DNA from: Aquisphaera insulae
GTDB lineage: Bacteria > Planctomycetota > Planctomycetia > Isosphaerales > Isosphaeraceae
Direction: 5' to 3'
DNA: 46,298 nt
Assembly: GCF_011064615.1 (NCBI RefSeq)
Contig: NZ_JAALJH010000076.1
Location: forward strand, 1-46,298
Below, in pieces: positions 24,049 to 32,495 of this stretch. Numbering within the stretch: position 1 is the first letter of the stretch; every line of letters starts with the position of its first letter. The position numbers and the translations under genes are program-made. The notes beneath the pieces are model-generated. The model had not been told where the DNA came from. It searched no databases and saw nothing but the letters and a program-made list of their open reading frames with translations.

Positions 24049-26187
24049 TCAGCTTTCCGACGGATGGGGTGAAGGGGCCGCGGTCGCGCGGACCTCGACC
24101 AGGTTGTCGAAGAACGTGGCTCCGCCCCCCATGTCGGCGAGGGCGGCCGAGGTCGTGCTGTTGGCGTTGAAGCCGCCTGGCGACAGCTTGTTCCAGTAGA
24201 TCCCCGTGGCGACGGCCACCCCGGGCCGGACGCTCCGGGAGAGCGCTACCCGGGCATGAAAGGCCCCCCGGTCGTTGAAGACGAGGGCCCACTGGCCCTC
24301 GACCAGGGACCGGTCGCGTGCGTCCGGGTCGGCCAGCTCGATGGTCGGGTCGCCCGCCCCGGCGCGGTGCCTCGGGTTGTTGGCGAACGTCGAGTTGAGG
24401 AACTGCTCGCGGGGCGGGCTGAGCAACTGGAGCGGGAATCGGGCCGCCAGGTCCGGCCGGGTCTGCGGGTCCTCGAGCGGCGGCGTGTAGGCCGGCAGCG
24501 GATCGAGCCCGTCGGCCGCCATCCGCTCCGAGTAGAGCTCGCACTTGCCCGACGGCGTGGGGAAGACGCCGGCGGCGAACGGGGCGTAGTCGGCCGGCAG
24601 GTTCAGCCGGACGGTCCCCTCGGCCTTGAGGCGTTCGGGGGTGATCCCGGCGACGGTCGGGCCGCCGTCGAGCGCCTCGCGGATCAGGGTCGCGTCGTCC
24701 GGGAAGTACTCCGACTCGAAGCCCATTCGCGCCGCCAGCGCCCGGAAGACGTCGTTGTTCGACCGGCACTCGCCCAGCGGCGCGATCGCCAGCGGGTTGT
24801 ACATCACCTCGTGGTGGCCGTACGAGCCCAGGATGTCCTCGTGCTCGAGCTGCGACGTGGCCGGCAGGATGATGTCGGCGAAATCCGCCGTGTCGGTCAG
24901 GAAGAGGTCGTGGACCACCGTGAAGAGGTCCTCACGCCCGAGCCCGGCGAGGACCTTGCGGGAGTCGGGCGTGACGGCGGCCGGATTGCTGTTATAGACA
25001 TACAGTGCCGTCACCGGCGGGCCGGCGAGCTCGCCGGCGAGGGCCCGGCCCAGCTCGTTCATGTTGATCGTCCGGGTGCCGGGCGGCGAGAGGTCGGGCC
25101 GCGTCAGGCGGTCCATGGCGAAGTCATACGTCCCGCTCGTCGAGAGCAGGGCGCCGCCGCCGTGATCCCGCCACGAGCCGAAGATCGCCGGCAGGCACGC
25201 GATCGTCCGCACGGCCATCCCGCCGCCGCGATGCCGCTGCATGCCGTAGTTCACCCGGATCAAGGATGGCCGCGTCGTCGCCAGCCGGCGGGCGAGGTCC
25301 TCGATCTCCTCCACATCCACGCCGGTGATCGTCGCAACACGCTCGGGCGGATATTCGTCAAGCACCCGACGGCGCAGTCGCTCGGCGCCGATGGTGGCCC
25401 TCGCCAGGTAGTCCTCGTCCTGCAGGTTCTCTCGCCAGATCACGTGCATGAGCCCCAGCGCGAGCGCGGCGTCGGTCCCCGGCCGCGGGGCGATGTGAAG
25501 ATCGGATCGGGCGGCGGTCGCGCTCCGGAACGGGTCGATGGTGACGATGGTCGCCCCGTTCTTCTTGCGGGCCTCGACCATCAGGCTCCAGTGATGGCTA
25601 TTCGTGTGGACGGTGTTCGAGCCCCAGTTGACGATGAGCTTGCACCGAGGCGTCGCCAGCGGGTCGGCCCCGAGGCGGCCGCGTCCGACCGTGTATTCAT
25701 ACCCCACGCCCCCGGCCGCGGAGCAGATCGCCCGGTCCAGCTTCGACGCCCCCAGGCGGTGGAAGAACCGCCGGTCCAGGCTGCTCGCCTGGAGCTTCCC
25801 CATCGTCCCGTAGTAACTGTAAGGCAGGATCGCCTGGGGCCCGTCCGGCGACGTCGCGATCTCCGCGAACCGCGCGGCGATGGCGCTCAGCGCCTCATCC
25901 CAGGAAATCCGCTCGAACCGCCCCGAGCCCTTCGGCCCGACCCGACGGAGCGGGTGCATGAGCCGGTCCTCGCTGTAAACCCGGTCCAGGTATTTCGCCA
26001 TCTTCTGGCAGAGGAAACCCCGCGTGAACGGGTGGTCCGGATCCCCCTTCAGCCCCACCGCCACGCCATCGCGGACCGTCACCCGCATGCCGCACGCGTC
26101 CGGGCAGTCGAGCGGGCAGATGTTCTTGACCACCCGGAGCTCGGCATCGGCGGACGACACGGGGCAGCTCCTTCGTGCGATGACCAT
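24049..26187 (-). CDS. Molybdopterin oxidoreductase, DMSO-reductase family
   Basis: 712 residues. The N-terminal [4Fe-4S] site has C24, C28, C32 (CPLDCPDAC) and C60 (GFLCQK). The bis-MGD-binding barrel domains contain RISWDEALSAIA, NWGSNTVHTN, TIDPFRSATA and the late FNDRGAFHARVALS region of the C-terminal MGD-binding barrel. No twin-arginine signal is visible, so the enzyme appears cytoplasmic. This CPLDCPDAC subgroup is usually annotated only as molybdopterin-dependent oxidoreductase; substrate and Mo ligand are unknown. There is no separate FeS or membrane subunit gene, and its only partner is the glutaredoxin-like gene 7 bp downstream. An upstream in-frame start is not seen, and the ATG at 26187 is accepted. 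Confidence 0.92.
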   Translation of the reverse strand: MVIARRSCPVSSADAELRVVKNICPLDCPDACGMRVTVRDGVAVGLKGDPDHPFTRGFLCQKMAKYLDRVYSEDRLMHPLRRVGPKGSGRFERISWDEALSAIAARFAEIATSPDGPQAILPYSYYGTMGKLQASSLDRRFFHRLGASKLDRAICSAAGGVGYEYTVGRGRLGADPLATPRCKLIVNWGSNTVHTNSHHWSLMVEARKKNGATIVTIDPFRSATAARSDLHIAPRPGTDAALALGLMHVIWRENLQDEDYLARATIGAERLRRRVLDEYPPERVATITGVDVEEIEDLARRLATTRPSLIRVNYGMQRHRGGGMAVRTIACLPAIFGSWRDHGGGALLSTSGTYDFAMDRLTRPDLSPPGTRTINMNELGRALAGELAGPPVTALYVYNSNPAAVTPDSRKVLAGLGREDLFTVVHDLFLTDTADFADIILPATSQLEHEDILGSYGHHEVMYNPLAIAPLGECRSNNDVFRALAARMGFESEYFPDDATLIREALDGGPTVAGITPERLKAEGTVRLNLPADYAPFAAGVFPTPSGKCELYSERMAADGLDPLPAYTPPLEDPQTRPDLAARFPLQLLSPPREQFLNSTFANNPRHRAGAGDPTIELADPDARDRSLVEGQWALVFNDRGAFHARVALSRSVRPGVAVATGIYWNKLSPGGFNANSTTSAALADMGGGATFFDNLVEVRATAAPSPHPSES

Positions 26188-26472
26188 GCCGGCGCGAGAG
26201 GAAGACGAATTGGCCTGAGCCGGCCTCGAGTTTGGATTATAGGCAGGGCGACAAGGAAGCGGCCAGTCCCGCCGTCAACTCCGTCCGGCGATCGGATCCG
26301 CGTCTCTCGACCGCGATCCATGGACGCGAAGGGCCGCAGAGAATCGGATACTTGCCCGGACGCTTATCAGCGGACCATCGGGGGGCCCACCGTGCACGGT
26401 CGGGCCTTGCCCCGCTGCCATGTCCCCTTCGGGCTCTGCTCGAAAAGCATGGGCTTGCATCGCTCGATACGG

Positions 26473-27057
26473 TCATTCCCCAGGGAGCAGGTCCGCCACG
26501 GCGATCAGGGCGACGACCACGTCATCAAGCAAGAGCTCGGCCGCTTCCCCCTCGGCGAGGACCTTGGGGTCGGTTCCAGGCCGGTATACCTCGAGCTGGC
26601 GGTGCCGGACATTGATGACCCAGTACAATGGGTAGCCCTCGGCGAGGTAAACAGCCGCCCGTCGCCGATCCTCGACCAGCGAGGTGTCCCCGATCTCAAC
26701 GACCAGGGCGACGTCCTCCGGCCCCGGGTCCCTGACCTTGTAGTCGTCTGCGCGTCCTCGCGTTACGGACAGGTCCGGTTCCGGGAGTCCCTGGCTCGCC
26801 GGCATCCGAACGGGCGTCTCAACCCCAACGTGCCAGCCGTGAAGAAGCGCCCGAGTGATCGCCTGATGGCTGTTGATCGAGGCCCGCGAATGCTCTCGCC
26901 CCTTCGTCGTCTTCCGGACGATCCTCCCCTCGAACAACTCGATTGGCGCTCCCTCTTCAATATCGCCGGCAGCGATCCACGCCTCGTAATCCGGCAGGGT
27001 GATCCGCCCCAGTCTCGCCGGACCCTGTGCCGCCGTGGCCTGTTCGACCGTCGCCAT
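26473..27057 (-). CDS. Uma2-family putative endonuclease
   Basis: 194 residues of the Uma2 (DUF820) family, which has the PD-(D/E)XK restriction-endonuclease fold and is hugely expanded in cyanobacteria and planctomycetes. Visible core residues are E44 in ELFEGRIV, D95 in LPEPDLSV and E121 in LVVEIGDTS. The family lysine on the following helix appears replaced by an Arg/Ala run (DRRRAAVYLAEG). The PLYWVINV strand and the late ADLLPGE end are typical. The natural substrate and role are unknown. It stands alone, with 285 bp to the oxidoreductase gene and 280 bp to the DUF1501 stop. Confidence 0.88.
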   Translation of the reverse strand: MATVEQATAAQGPARLGRITLPDYEAWIAAGDIEEGAPIELFEGRIVRKTTKGREHSRASINSHQAITRALLHGWHVGVETPVRMPASQGLPEPDLSVTRGRADDYKVRDPGPEDVALVVEIGDTSLVEDRRRAAVYLAEGYPLYWVINVRHRQLEVYRPGTDPKVLAEGEAAELLLDDVVVALIAVADLLPGE

Positions 27058-27257
27058 GGCCGTTGCCTCCGTCAGCTTGTGGGTTCCCGTGAAGGCATCG
27101 CCCGAGCGGGGATCGATCCCCAGTATCGAGCATCGCGGCCGATACGACAGGCAACGCTGCCACGAGGATCATCTCCTCCCCGGCCGATGCCCTCGGTATC
27201 GCTGGGAGCCGAGAGATTGACCCGGCTCACGCTTTCGTCGGACGGAGCCGGCTCCTA

Positions 27258-27330
27258 CACCATCCCATTCCTTCCATCCGGAGTCTTCTTCGTATTCTCT
27301 TCTCGGTGTTCTCCGTGCCTCTGTGGTTGG
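27258..27330 (-). repeat. Intergenic repeat of the ACCACAGAGGCAC type
   Basis: On the minus strand the sequence directly after the DUF1501 stop reads ACCACAGAGGCACGGAGAAC and continues with GAGAAG/GAAGAA-type purine tracts to about 27258. This resembles the dispersed 'CACAGAGGCACAGAG' intergenic repeat I know from planctomycetes and other phyla, which gives spurious HRGTE-like peptides when translated. Only one copy is in this window, so its identity as a repeat rests on memory of the motif. Confidence 0.45.
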
Positions 27331-27337
27331 TCCATCT

Positions 27338-28588
27338 TCAGGTCAGTAGCTCCCGGATCGGCGTGCCCTCGCTGAGCTTGACGGGGCGGCCGGTGACGGG
27401 GGCGGTGTTCTCCTTGAGGGGGTCCAGGCCGAGCGTCCGGAAGATCGTCGCGTGGACGTCCTGGGCGGGGATGGGGCGGGACGGGTCCTTCAGGCCCTCG
27501 GGGTCGGTCTCGCCCAGGGCGAGGCCGCCGCGGAGGCCGCCGCCGGCGAGGGCGACGCTGAAGCCCGTGGGCCAGTGGTCGCGGCCACCGAGGGGGTTGA
27601 TCTTCGGCGACCGGCCGAACTCGCCGGCGCAGACGACGACGGTCCGATCGAGCAGCTTCCGCCGGGACAGGTCGCGCAGCAGCGCGGCGAAGGCCGGGTC
27701 GAGCTGGGTCACCAGCTTGCGGTGGATCTCGTGGTTGTTCACGTGCGTATCCCACCCGGAGAGCGTCACCTCGACGCAGCGGACGCCGACCTCGATGAGC
27801 CGGCGGGCGGCCAGGCAGCCGCGGCCGAATGGGCTGTCGCCGTACTCGGCGAGGACCTCGGCCGGCTCCTTCGAGATGTCGAAGGCGCGGAGCTGCTCCG
27901 AGGTCATCATGGTGCGGGCCCGCGTGACAGTCTCGCGGTGGAGGGTCGACCGGGCGACCTGGGCACGCCCCTTGGCGAAGGCCCGGTCCACGACGTCCAG
28001 GTCGAGCACGCGCGATCGGTCGCGGGGAAGATCCACGGGCGACGCGACGTCGGGGAGCTTGCCCCGGGGGTCGTCGAGCTGGAACGCATCGAACTCGGCG
28101 CCGAGGTAGCCGCCGCGGCTCGGCCACTGGCCCGGGAGGATCGAGACGTGACGGGGGATATCCGTCTCGCCGGTCGGCAGCTCGTGGCAGCAGACGGCGC
28201 CGATGGAGGCGTGGACGAGCGACGGGTCGGGGCGGTAGCCCGTCTTCATCATGTACGTCCCGCGCTCGTGGTCCCCCTCCTTGCTGACCATCGATCGCAG
28301 CAGGCAGACCGAGCCCATCTGGCCGGCGAGCTGCTCGAAGCCCTCGGCCAGCCGCACGCCCTTCGCCGCGGTCTCGATGGCCCGGGTGCCGCCGGCGATC
28401 GCGGTGTTGGGATGGGGATCGAACGTCTCGAGCTGGCTCGGGCCTCCGGCCAGCCAGAGCAGGATCACCGACCGCGCCGGCTCGCGATTCTGCTCCGCCT
28501 GCCGGGCCAGGAGCTGGCCGACGGGGGTCAGCCAGCTCAGGCCCATGCCCGCCGTCGCCAGGAAGCCTCGCCGACTGAGCGTTCTCAT
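27338..28588 (-). CDS. DUF1501 protein with Tat signal
   Basis: 416 residues. A twin-arginine signal (SRRGFLATAG, residues 5-14) starts the protein. The DUF1501 core shows VILLWLAGGPSQLETFDPHP, RSMVSKEGDHERGTYMM, GVRCVEVTLSGWDTHVNN, VVCAGEFGRSPKIN and GGRDHWPTGFS, typical of this sulfatase-superfamily-like fold. It ends in PIRELL, as many members do. DUF1501 proteins are exported folded and commonly lie beside DUF1549 cytochromes; their activity is unproven. The start with first base 28588 follows AGAGG and is 44 bp after the DUF1549 stop, so the pair forms an operon. Confidence 0.92.
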   Translation of the reverse strand: MRTLSRRGFLATAGMGLSWLTPVGQLLARQAEQNREPARSVILLWLAGGPSQLETFDPHPNTAIAGGTRAIETAAKGVRLAEGFEQLAGQMGSVCLLRSMVSKEGDHERGTYMMKTGYRPDPSLVHASIGAVCCHELPTGETDIPRHVSILPGQWPSRGGYLGAEFDAFQLDDPRGKLPDVASPVDLPRDRSRVLDLDVVDRAFAKGRAQVARSTLHRETVTRARTMMTSEQLRAFDISKEPAEVLAEYGDSPFGRGCLAARRLIEVGVRCVEVTLSGWDTHVNNHEIHRKLVTQLDPAFAALLRDLSRRKLLDRTVVVCAGEFGRSPKINPLGGRDHWPTGFSVALAGGGLRGGLALGETDPEGLKDPSRPIPAQDVHATIFRTLGLDPLKENTAPVTGRPVKLSEGTPIRELLT

Positions 28589-28632
28589 CGATCCGCCTCT
28601 TGAGGGAAAGGTGATCTTCGCCGCACGCGGCG

Positions 28633-30270
28633 TCAGTGATTCCAGGAGAACTCGGTCGAGTTCACGAGCGTCCAGAACAGGTCCGTGAGCCGATCTTTCC
28701 GCTCGTCGCCGCTGGTGTTCGCCAGGCGGCCGGCGAAGTGGGCCGATTCCTCGGGGGAGGGCCGGCGCGTGAGGACGGTCAGGTAGGCCACCTCGACGGC
28801 CGCGCGGTCGTCCGGGGCGAGCTCGGCGATCCGCTGGGAGGCGCTGAAGAGGCCGCGGCCCGTCTTCTCCTTGACGATCTCGCCGTTCATGAGCAGCAGG
28901 CGCTGGGGGATCGTGCCGCCGGTGGCGTTGAACTCGTCGTCGCCGGTGTCGCCGTAGCGGCGGACGAAGTCGTTGCGACCGGTGTAGGTGGCCAGGCGGA
29001 CGAACCAGTGCGACTGCGACCCGAGCGTCGGCAGGGACGCGGCCTGGAAGAGGGCCCCGGCGACCTGCTCCGGGCGGAGCCGGACGAGGGGGAACGCGGC
29101 CCAGGTCTCCTCGCGGGGGGCGGCCGGCTTCGAGTCGCCGGAAGGAGGGTCGGTGCTGTCGAGGCGGAAGGCCTCGGATGACGCAATGATCCGGATCAGC
29201 CGGTGCAAATCGTAGCCGTGGCCCGAGAAATCGGCCGCGAGCAGGTCCAGGGCCGGCGGCGGGGCGGCATCGACCGGCAGGTCGTCGACGGGATCGACCA
29301 GCGGGCGGCCGAAGAGGATCGCCCAGACGCGGTTGACCGTGGCGCGGGCGAGGTTGGGATTGGCGGGGTTGACGATCCAGGCCGCGAGCCGTTCGCGGGG
29401 CGTGCCGGCGTCGGGGACGAGCTCGGGGCGGAACGGGACCCGGGGCGCGACGGTCAGCTCCGCCTTCGTCTTGCGATCGATCGGCTTGTAGGTGCTCTCG
29501 CGGTCGCGGATGCCGCGCAGGCTCGAGTAGACGCCGCCGAAGTAGGCGGCGAGCCCGCGGAAGTCGTCCTGCTTCCAGGGCTGGAACGGGTGGTCGTGGC
29601 ACTGGGCACAGTCGATCCGCACGCCGAGGAACGCCCGCGAGACCCGGGCCGCGAGCCGTTCGGGATCCGGCCGTTCCACCTCCGGATTGAACGTGACGGA
29701 GACGAAGTTGGTCGCCGGGTGGTCCGTCCAGAGGCCCCGATCCGCGACCATGTCCCGGACGATGGCATCATACGCGCGGTCCTCCAGGATCGCGTCGCTC
29801 AGCCAGGAGGCGAAGCGGCGGCGGCGGAAGACGATGAAGGGGCCGTCCTCGGTGCCGACGAACGCCCGCGCGAACCGCTCCGCCAGGAAGTCCGCCGTCC
29901 GGCGGTCGTGGAGCAGGTCGTCCAGCCAGGCGTCCAGGCGGGTCCCGGCGGGTCGCGCCTCGAAGCGGCGGAGCTCCTCGAGGGACGGGATCGTCCCGGT
30001 GAGGGCCAGCGAGAGCCGCCGCATCACCGTCAGCTCGTCCGCCGGGGGCGCCGGCTGGATGCCGTGCGCGGACCAGTCCCACCGGTAGGCGGCGTCGAGT
30101 TCCGCGACGACGGGGCGAATGCCCGCGGCCCGGGCTGCCGCGGCCGTCGAGGCCGATGCCCCCGCGGGACGACCCGAGCCCGACGCGGCGGGCAAGTGTA
30201 TGGCACCCCGGACCAGCGCCAGCCCGGCGCCGATCGTCACGACAACGAAGATCAGGTCCCGCCACCTCAT
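28633..30270 (-). CDS. DUF1549/DUF1553 c-type cytochrome protein
   Basis: 545 residues. One N-terminal membrane helix (about 6-22) exports or anchors it. The DUF1549 domain (about 50-260) carries a heme-c-type site C211-C214-H215 (CAQCHDHPF), and DUF1553 (about 290-530) shows the RERLAAWIVNPANPNLARA and TVNRVWAILFGRPLV segments. Relatives often begin with a PSCyt1 heme domain; this one does not, and PSCyt1 is instead found fused to WD40 at 34900. The protein is probably an envelope redox component. The ATG with first base 30270 starts at the membrane helix; the frame to 30333 adds charged residues. It is first in the DUF1549-DUF1501 operon and divergent from the membrane protein gene. Confidence 0.9.
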   Translation of the reverse strand: MRWRDLIFVVVTIGAGLALVRGAIHLPAASGSGRPAGASASTAAAARAAGIRPVVAELDAAYRWDWSAHGIQPAPPADELTVMRRLSLALTGTIPSLEELRRFEARPAGTRLDAWLDDLLHDRRTADFLAERFARAFVGTEDGPFIVFRRRRFASWLSDAILEDRAYDAIVRDMVADRGLWTDHPATNFVSVTFNPEVERPDPERLAARVSRAFLGVRIDCAQCHDHPFQPWKQDDFRGLAAYFGGVYSSLRGIRDRESTYKPIDRKTKAELTVAPRVPFRPELVPDAGTPRERLAAWIVNPANPNLARATVNRVWAILFGRPLVDPVDDLPVDAAPPPALDLLAADFSGHGYDLHRLIRIIASSEAFRLDSTDPPSGDSKPAAPREETWAAFPLVRLRPEQVAGALFQAASLPTLGSQSHWFVRLATYTGRNDFVRRYGDTGDDEFNATGGTIPQRLLLMNGEIVKEKTGRGLFSASQRIAELAPDDRAAVEVAYLTVLTRRPSPEESAHFAGRLANTSGDERKDRLTDLFWTLVNSTEFSWNH

Positions 30271-30414
30271 GGAAATGCTCCCGCCAGGGTCCCCGTCCCC
30301 TCGTGACGATCTTACCAGGACTACCCTCGACATCGGCCGGCCGTTTCAGGATTCCGGGCCGATCGCTCCGACCCTCGTGACATACCTTGAAACAAAGGGC
30401 CTGTCCGGCAAGTA

Positions 30415-31611
30415 ATGAAGGTCATGGAAACCTCGATGCTGCTGGAACCGGAGGCCGCGGGCGCCACCACCGCGACCGAGGAACGCCCGACGAGGCGGCC
30501 TCGACGGCTGCCGGCTCGCCTCATCGGCGGGGCGTGGCGGGTGTTCTCGTCGGCGGTCGGCTGGATGTTCGGGCTCGCCTCGATGGCGGTCGGCCTGGCG
30601 GTCCTGGCGGCGCTCCCCGTCGTCCAGCTCGTGAGCCTGGGCTACCTGCTCGAATGCTCCGCCCGGGTGGCGCTCACGGGACGATTGCGTGATGGATTCC
30701 TCGGCATCCGCGAGGCGGGACGGATCGGCCGGCTCGCGCTGGGGACGTTCCTCTCGACCCTCCCGCTGGCGCTGGCGGGCTCCTATGCGAGCTCCGCGGA
30801 CCTGATCGATCCGGGAGGCAAGGCGGCTCGAGGCTGGCACGGGATCGTCGCGATCCTCGCCGTGATGACGCTGGGGCATGTCTTCTGCGCGTGGGCCCGC
30901 GGCGGAAAGCTCCGCTATTTCCTGTGGCCGCCGGGAAGCCCGTTCTGGCTCGTCCGCCAGCTCCGGGCCGGGGGGCTCTACACGCGCACCCGGGACGGCT
31001 TCTGGTCGTTCGTCGAGGGCCTCTCGCTGCCGTACTACTTCCGGCTGGGGCTGATGGCCTTCCTCGGGACCGCGGCCTGGCTGCTCTTGCCGGCCAGCCT
31101 GATCGCCGCGGCCGGCCGGTTCCCGTTGCTCGGGGTTCTCGGGGTTGTCCTGCTGGCGATCGTCGCCCCCTCGCTTCCGTTCCTGCAGGTTCGCTATGCG
31201 GTCGAGGGGGATGCCTCCGCCCTCCTCTCGCTCCGGCCCATCCGAGAACGGTTCCGGCGTGCACCCTGGGCCTTCGCGTTCGCCCTGATGGTCCTCCTGG
31301 TCGGATCCGTGCCCCTCTACCTGCTGAAGATCGAGATGATCCCCCGGGAGGCGGCCTGGCTGGAGAGCCTCGTCTTCGTGATCTTCCTGGCCCCGGCCCA
31401 TCTCCTGGTCGGCTGGGCGTATGCCCGTTCCGGCCGCCGCCTCTATCCTCGGCACTGGACGATCCGAACCCTGGGCCGCCTGCTGATCATCCCCGTCGCG
31501 CTCTTCTACGTGCTGGTCGTCTTCCTCTCCCAGTTCACCTCCTGGGGCGGGATCTGGAGCCTCTACGAGCAGCACGCCTTCCTGCTCCCCGTGCCATTCC
31601 TGAGCATGTGA
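30415..31611 (+). CDS. Polytopic membrane protein of unknown function
   Basis: 398 residues with a charged, Arg/Pro-rich N-terminus (1-38) and about eight hydrophobic helices. Clear ones lie near 43-80 (two), 100-115, 135-150, 205-245 (two), 285-300, 320-340 and 360-380. The LGYLLECSARVA segment and alternating amphipathic linkers recall DUF4013-type membrane proteins, but I cannot assign it. There is no ATP, heme or protease motif. The start is uncertain: ATG at 30415, 30424 or 30436 are in frame and none has a strong Shine-Dalgarno. It is divergent from DUF1549 and 112 bp upstream of the YdeI-type gene. Confidence 0.75.
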   Translation: MKVMETSMLLEPEAAGATTATEERPTRRPRRLPARLIGGAWRVFSSAVGWMFGLASMAVGLAVLAALPVVQLVSLGYLLECSARVALTGRLRDGFLGIREAGRIGRLALGTFLSTLPLALAGSYASSADLIDPGGKAARGWHGIVAILAVMTLGHVFCAWARGGKLRYFLWPPGSPFWLVRQLRAGGLYTRTRDGFWSFVEGLSLPYYFRLGLMAFLGTAAWLLLPASLIAAAGRFPLLGVLGVVLLAIVAPSLPFLQVRYAVEGDASALLSLRPIRERFRRAPWAFAFALMVLLVGSVPLYLLKIEMIPREAAWLESLVFVIFLAPAHLLVGWAYARSGRRLYPRHWTIRTLGRLLIIPVALFYVLVVFLSQFTSWGGIWSLYEQHAFLLPVPFLSM

Positions 31612-31723
31612 GCGGGATGTTCTCAAGTCCTCCCGACCGATGGTCGAGAACAGGCGCACGAGCCGAGTCGGACTCCAGTAGCGGCGAGATCGTGCCGTCC
31701 TGTCGAATCGGGGGGGTTAAGAC

Positions 31724-32353
31724 GTGTCGAACCGCGACGCCCGGGTGGATGCCTATATCGCGAAATCGGCGGAATTCGCCCGCCCGATCCTCACCCACCT
31801 GCGAGAGGTCGTGCACGCGGCCTGCCCGGACGTGGAGGAGACCATCAAGTGGGGGTTCCCGCATTTCCAGCGGAAGGGGATCCTCTGCAGCATGGCCGCG
31901 TTCAAGGAGCACTGCGCGTTCGGCTTCTGGAAGGAGAAGCTGATCCTCGGCACCGCGGAGGGGGCCGAGTCGACGGCCGAGGCCGGCGAGAAGACCGCCA
32001 TGGGCCAGTTCGGCCGCCTCAAGAAGATCTCCGATCTCCCCTCGAAGAAGGTGCTGACCTCGTACGTCAAGCAGGCCGTCAAGCTCAACGAGGATGGGGT
32101 CAAGTCCCCCACCCGCTCGCGTCCCAAGGGGCCCGCGAAGGAAGTCGTCGTCCCGGATGACCTGGCCGCACTCCTGGATGCAAATCCTCCGGCGAGTGCC
32201 ACCTTCGACGGCTTCCCGCCGAGCCATCGCCGCGAATACGTCGACTGGATCAACGAGGCGAAGACCCAGCCTACCCGCTCGCGACGCCTCGAACAGGCCA
32301 TCTCCTGGCTGGCCGAGGGCAAGCCGCGGAACTGGAAGTACATGAATTGCTGA
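31724..32353 (+). CDS. YdeI/OmpD-associated DUF1801 protein
   Basis: 209 residues. The N-terminal DUF1801 domain (about 1-115) has the ILTHLREVVHAACPDVEETI and KWGFPHFQ segments. The C-terminal YdeI/OmpD-associated part (about 140-209) has VPDDLAALLDANPPA and PPSHRREYVDWINEAK, ending with the RLEQAISWLAEGK helix. These cytoplasmic proteins are widespread and poorly understood; YdeI-type proteins have been linked to protection from cationic peptides. The start is a GTG at 31724, chosen because the family begins within a few residues of the VDAYI segment. It appears to be its own transcription unit. Confidence 0.88.
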   Translation: MSNRDARVDAYIAKSAEFARPILTHLREVVHAACPDVEETIKWGFPHFQRKGILCSMAAFKEHCAFGFWKEKLILGTAEGAESTAEAGEKTAMGQFGRLKKISDLPSKKVLTSYVKQAVKLNEDGVKSPTRSRPKGPAKEVVVPDDLAALLDANPPASATFDGFPPSHRREYVDWINEAKTQPTRSRRLEQAISWLAEGKPRNWKYMNC

Positions 32354-32495
32354 CGTTTTCGAGGCAGCCAGGGTCCCGAGGCGGACCGCAAGCTCCTTGA
32401 CAGCACCCCGCGACGATGCGACGTTAAACCCTCGTTGGAGAAGTTTCCAACGTCCCGCGAGGGGACCTCGTCGAGATCACCGGGAGCCGACCTCG

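Noticed and set aside
26188..26472. Possible small gene between the oxidoreductase and Uma2 genes
   Set aside because: Short frames exist on both strands but all are Arg/Ser/Pro-rich with no start signal or family pattern; I see no gene, repeat or clear regulatory site in these 285 bp.
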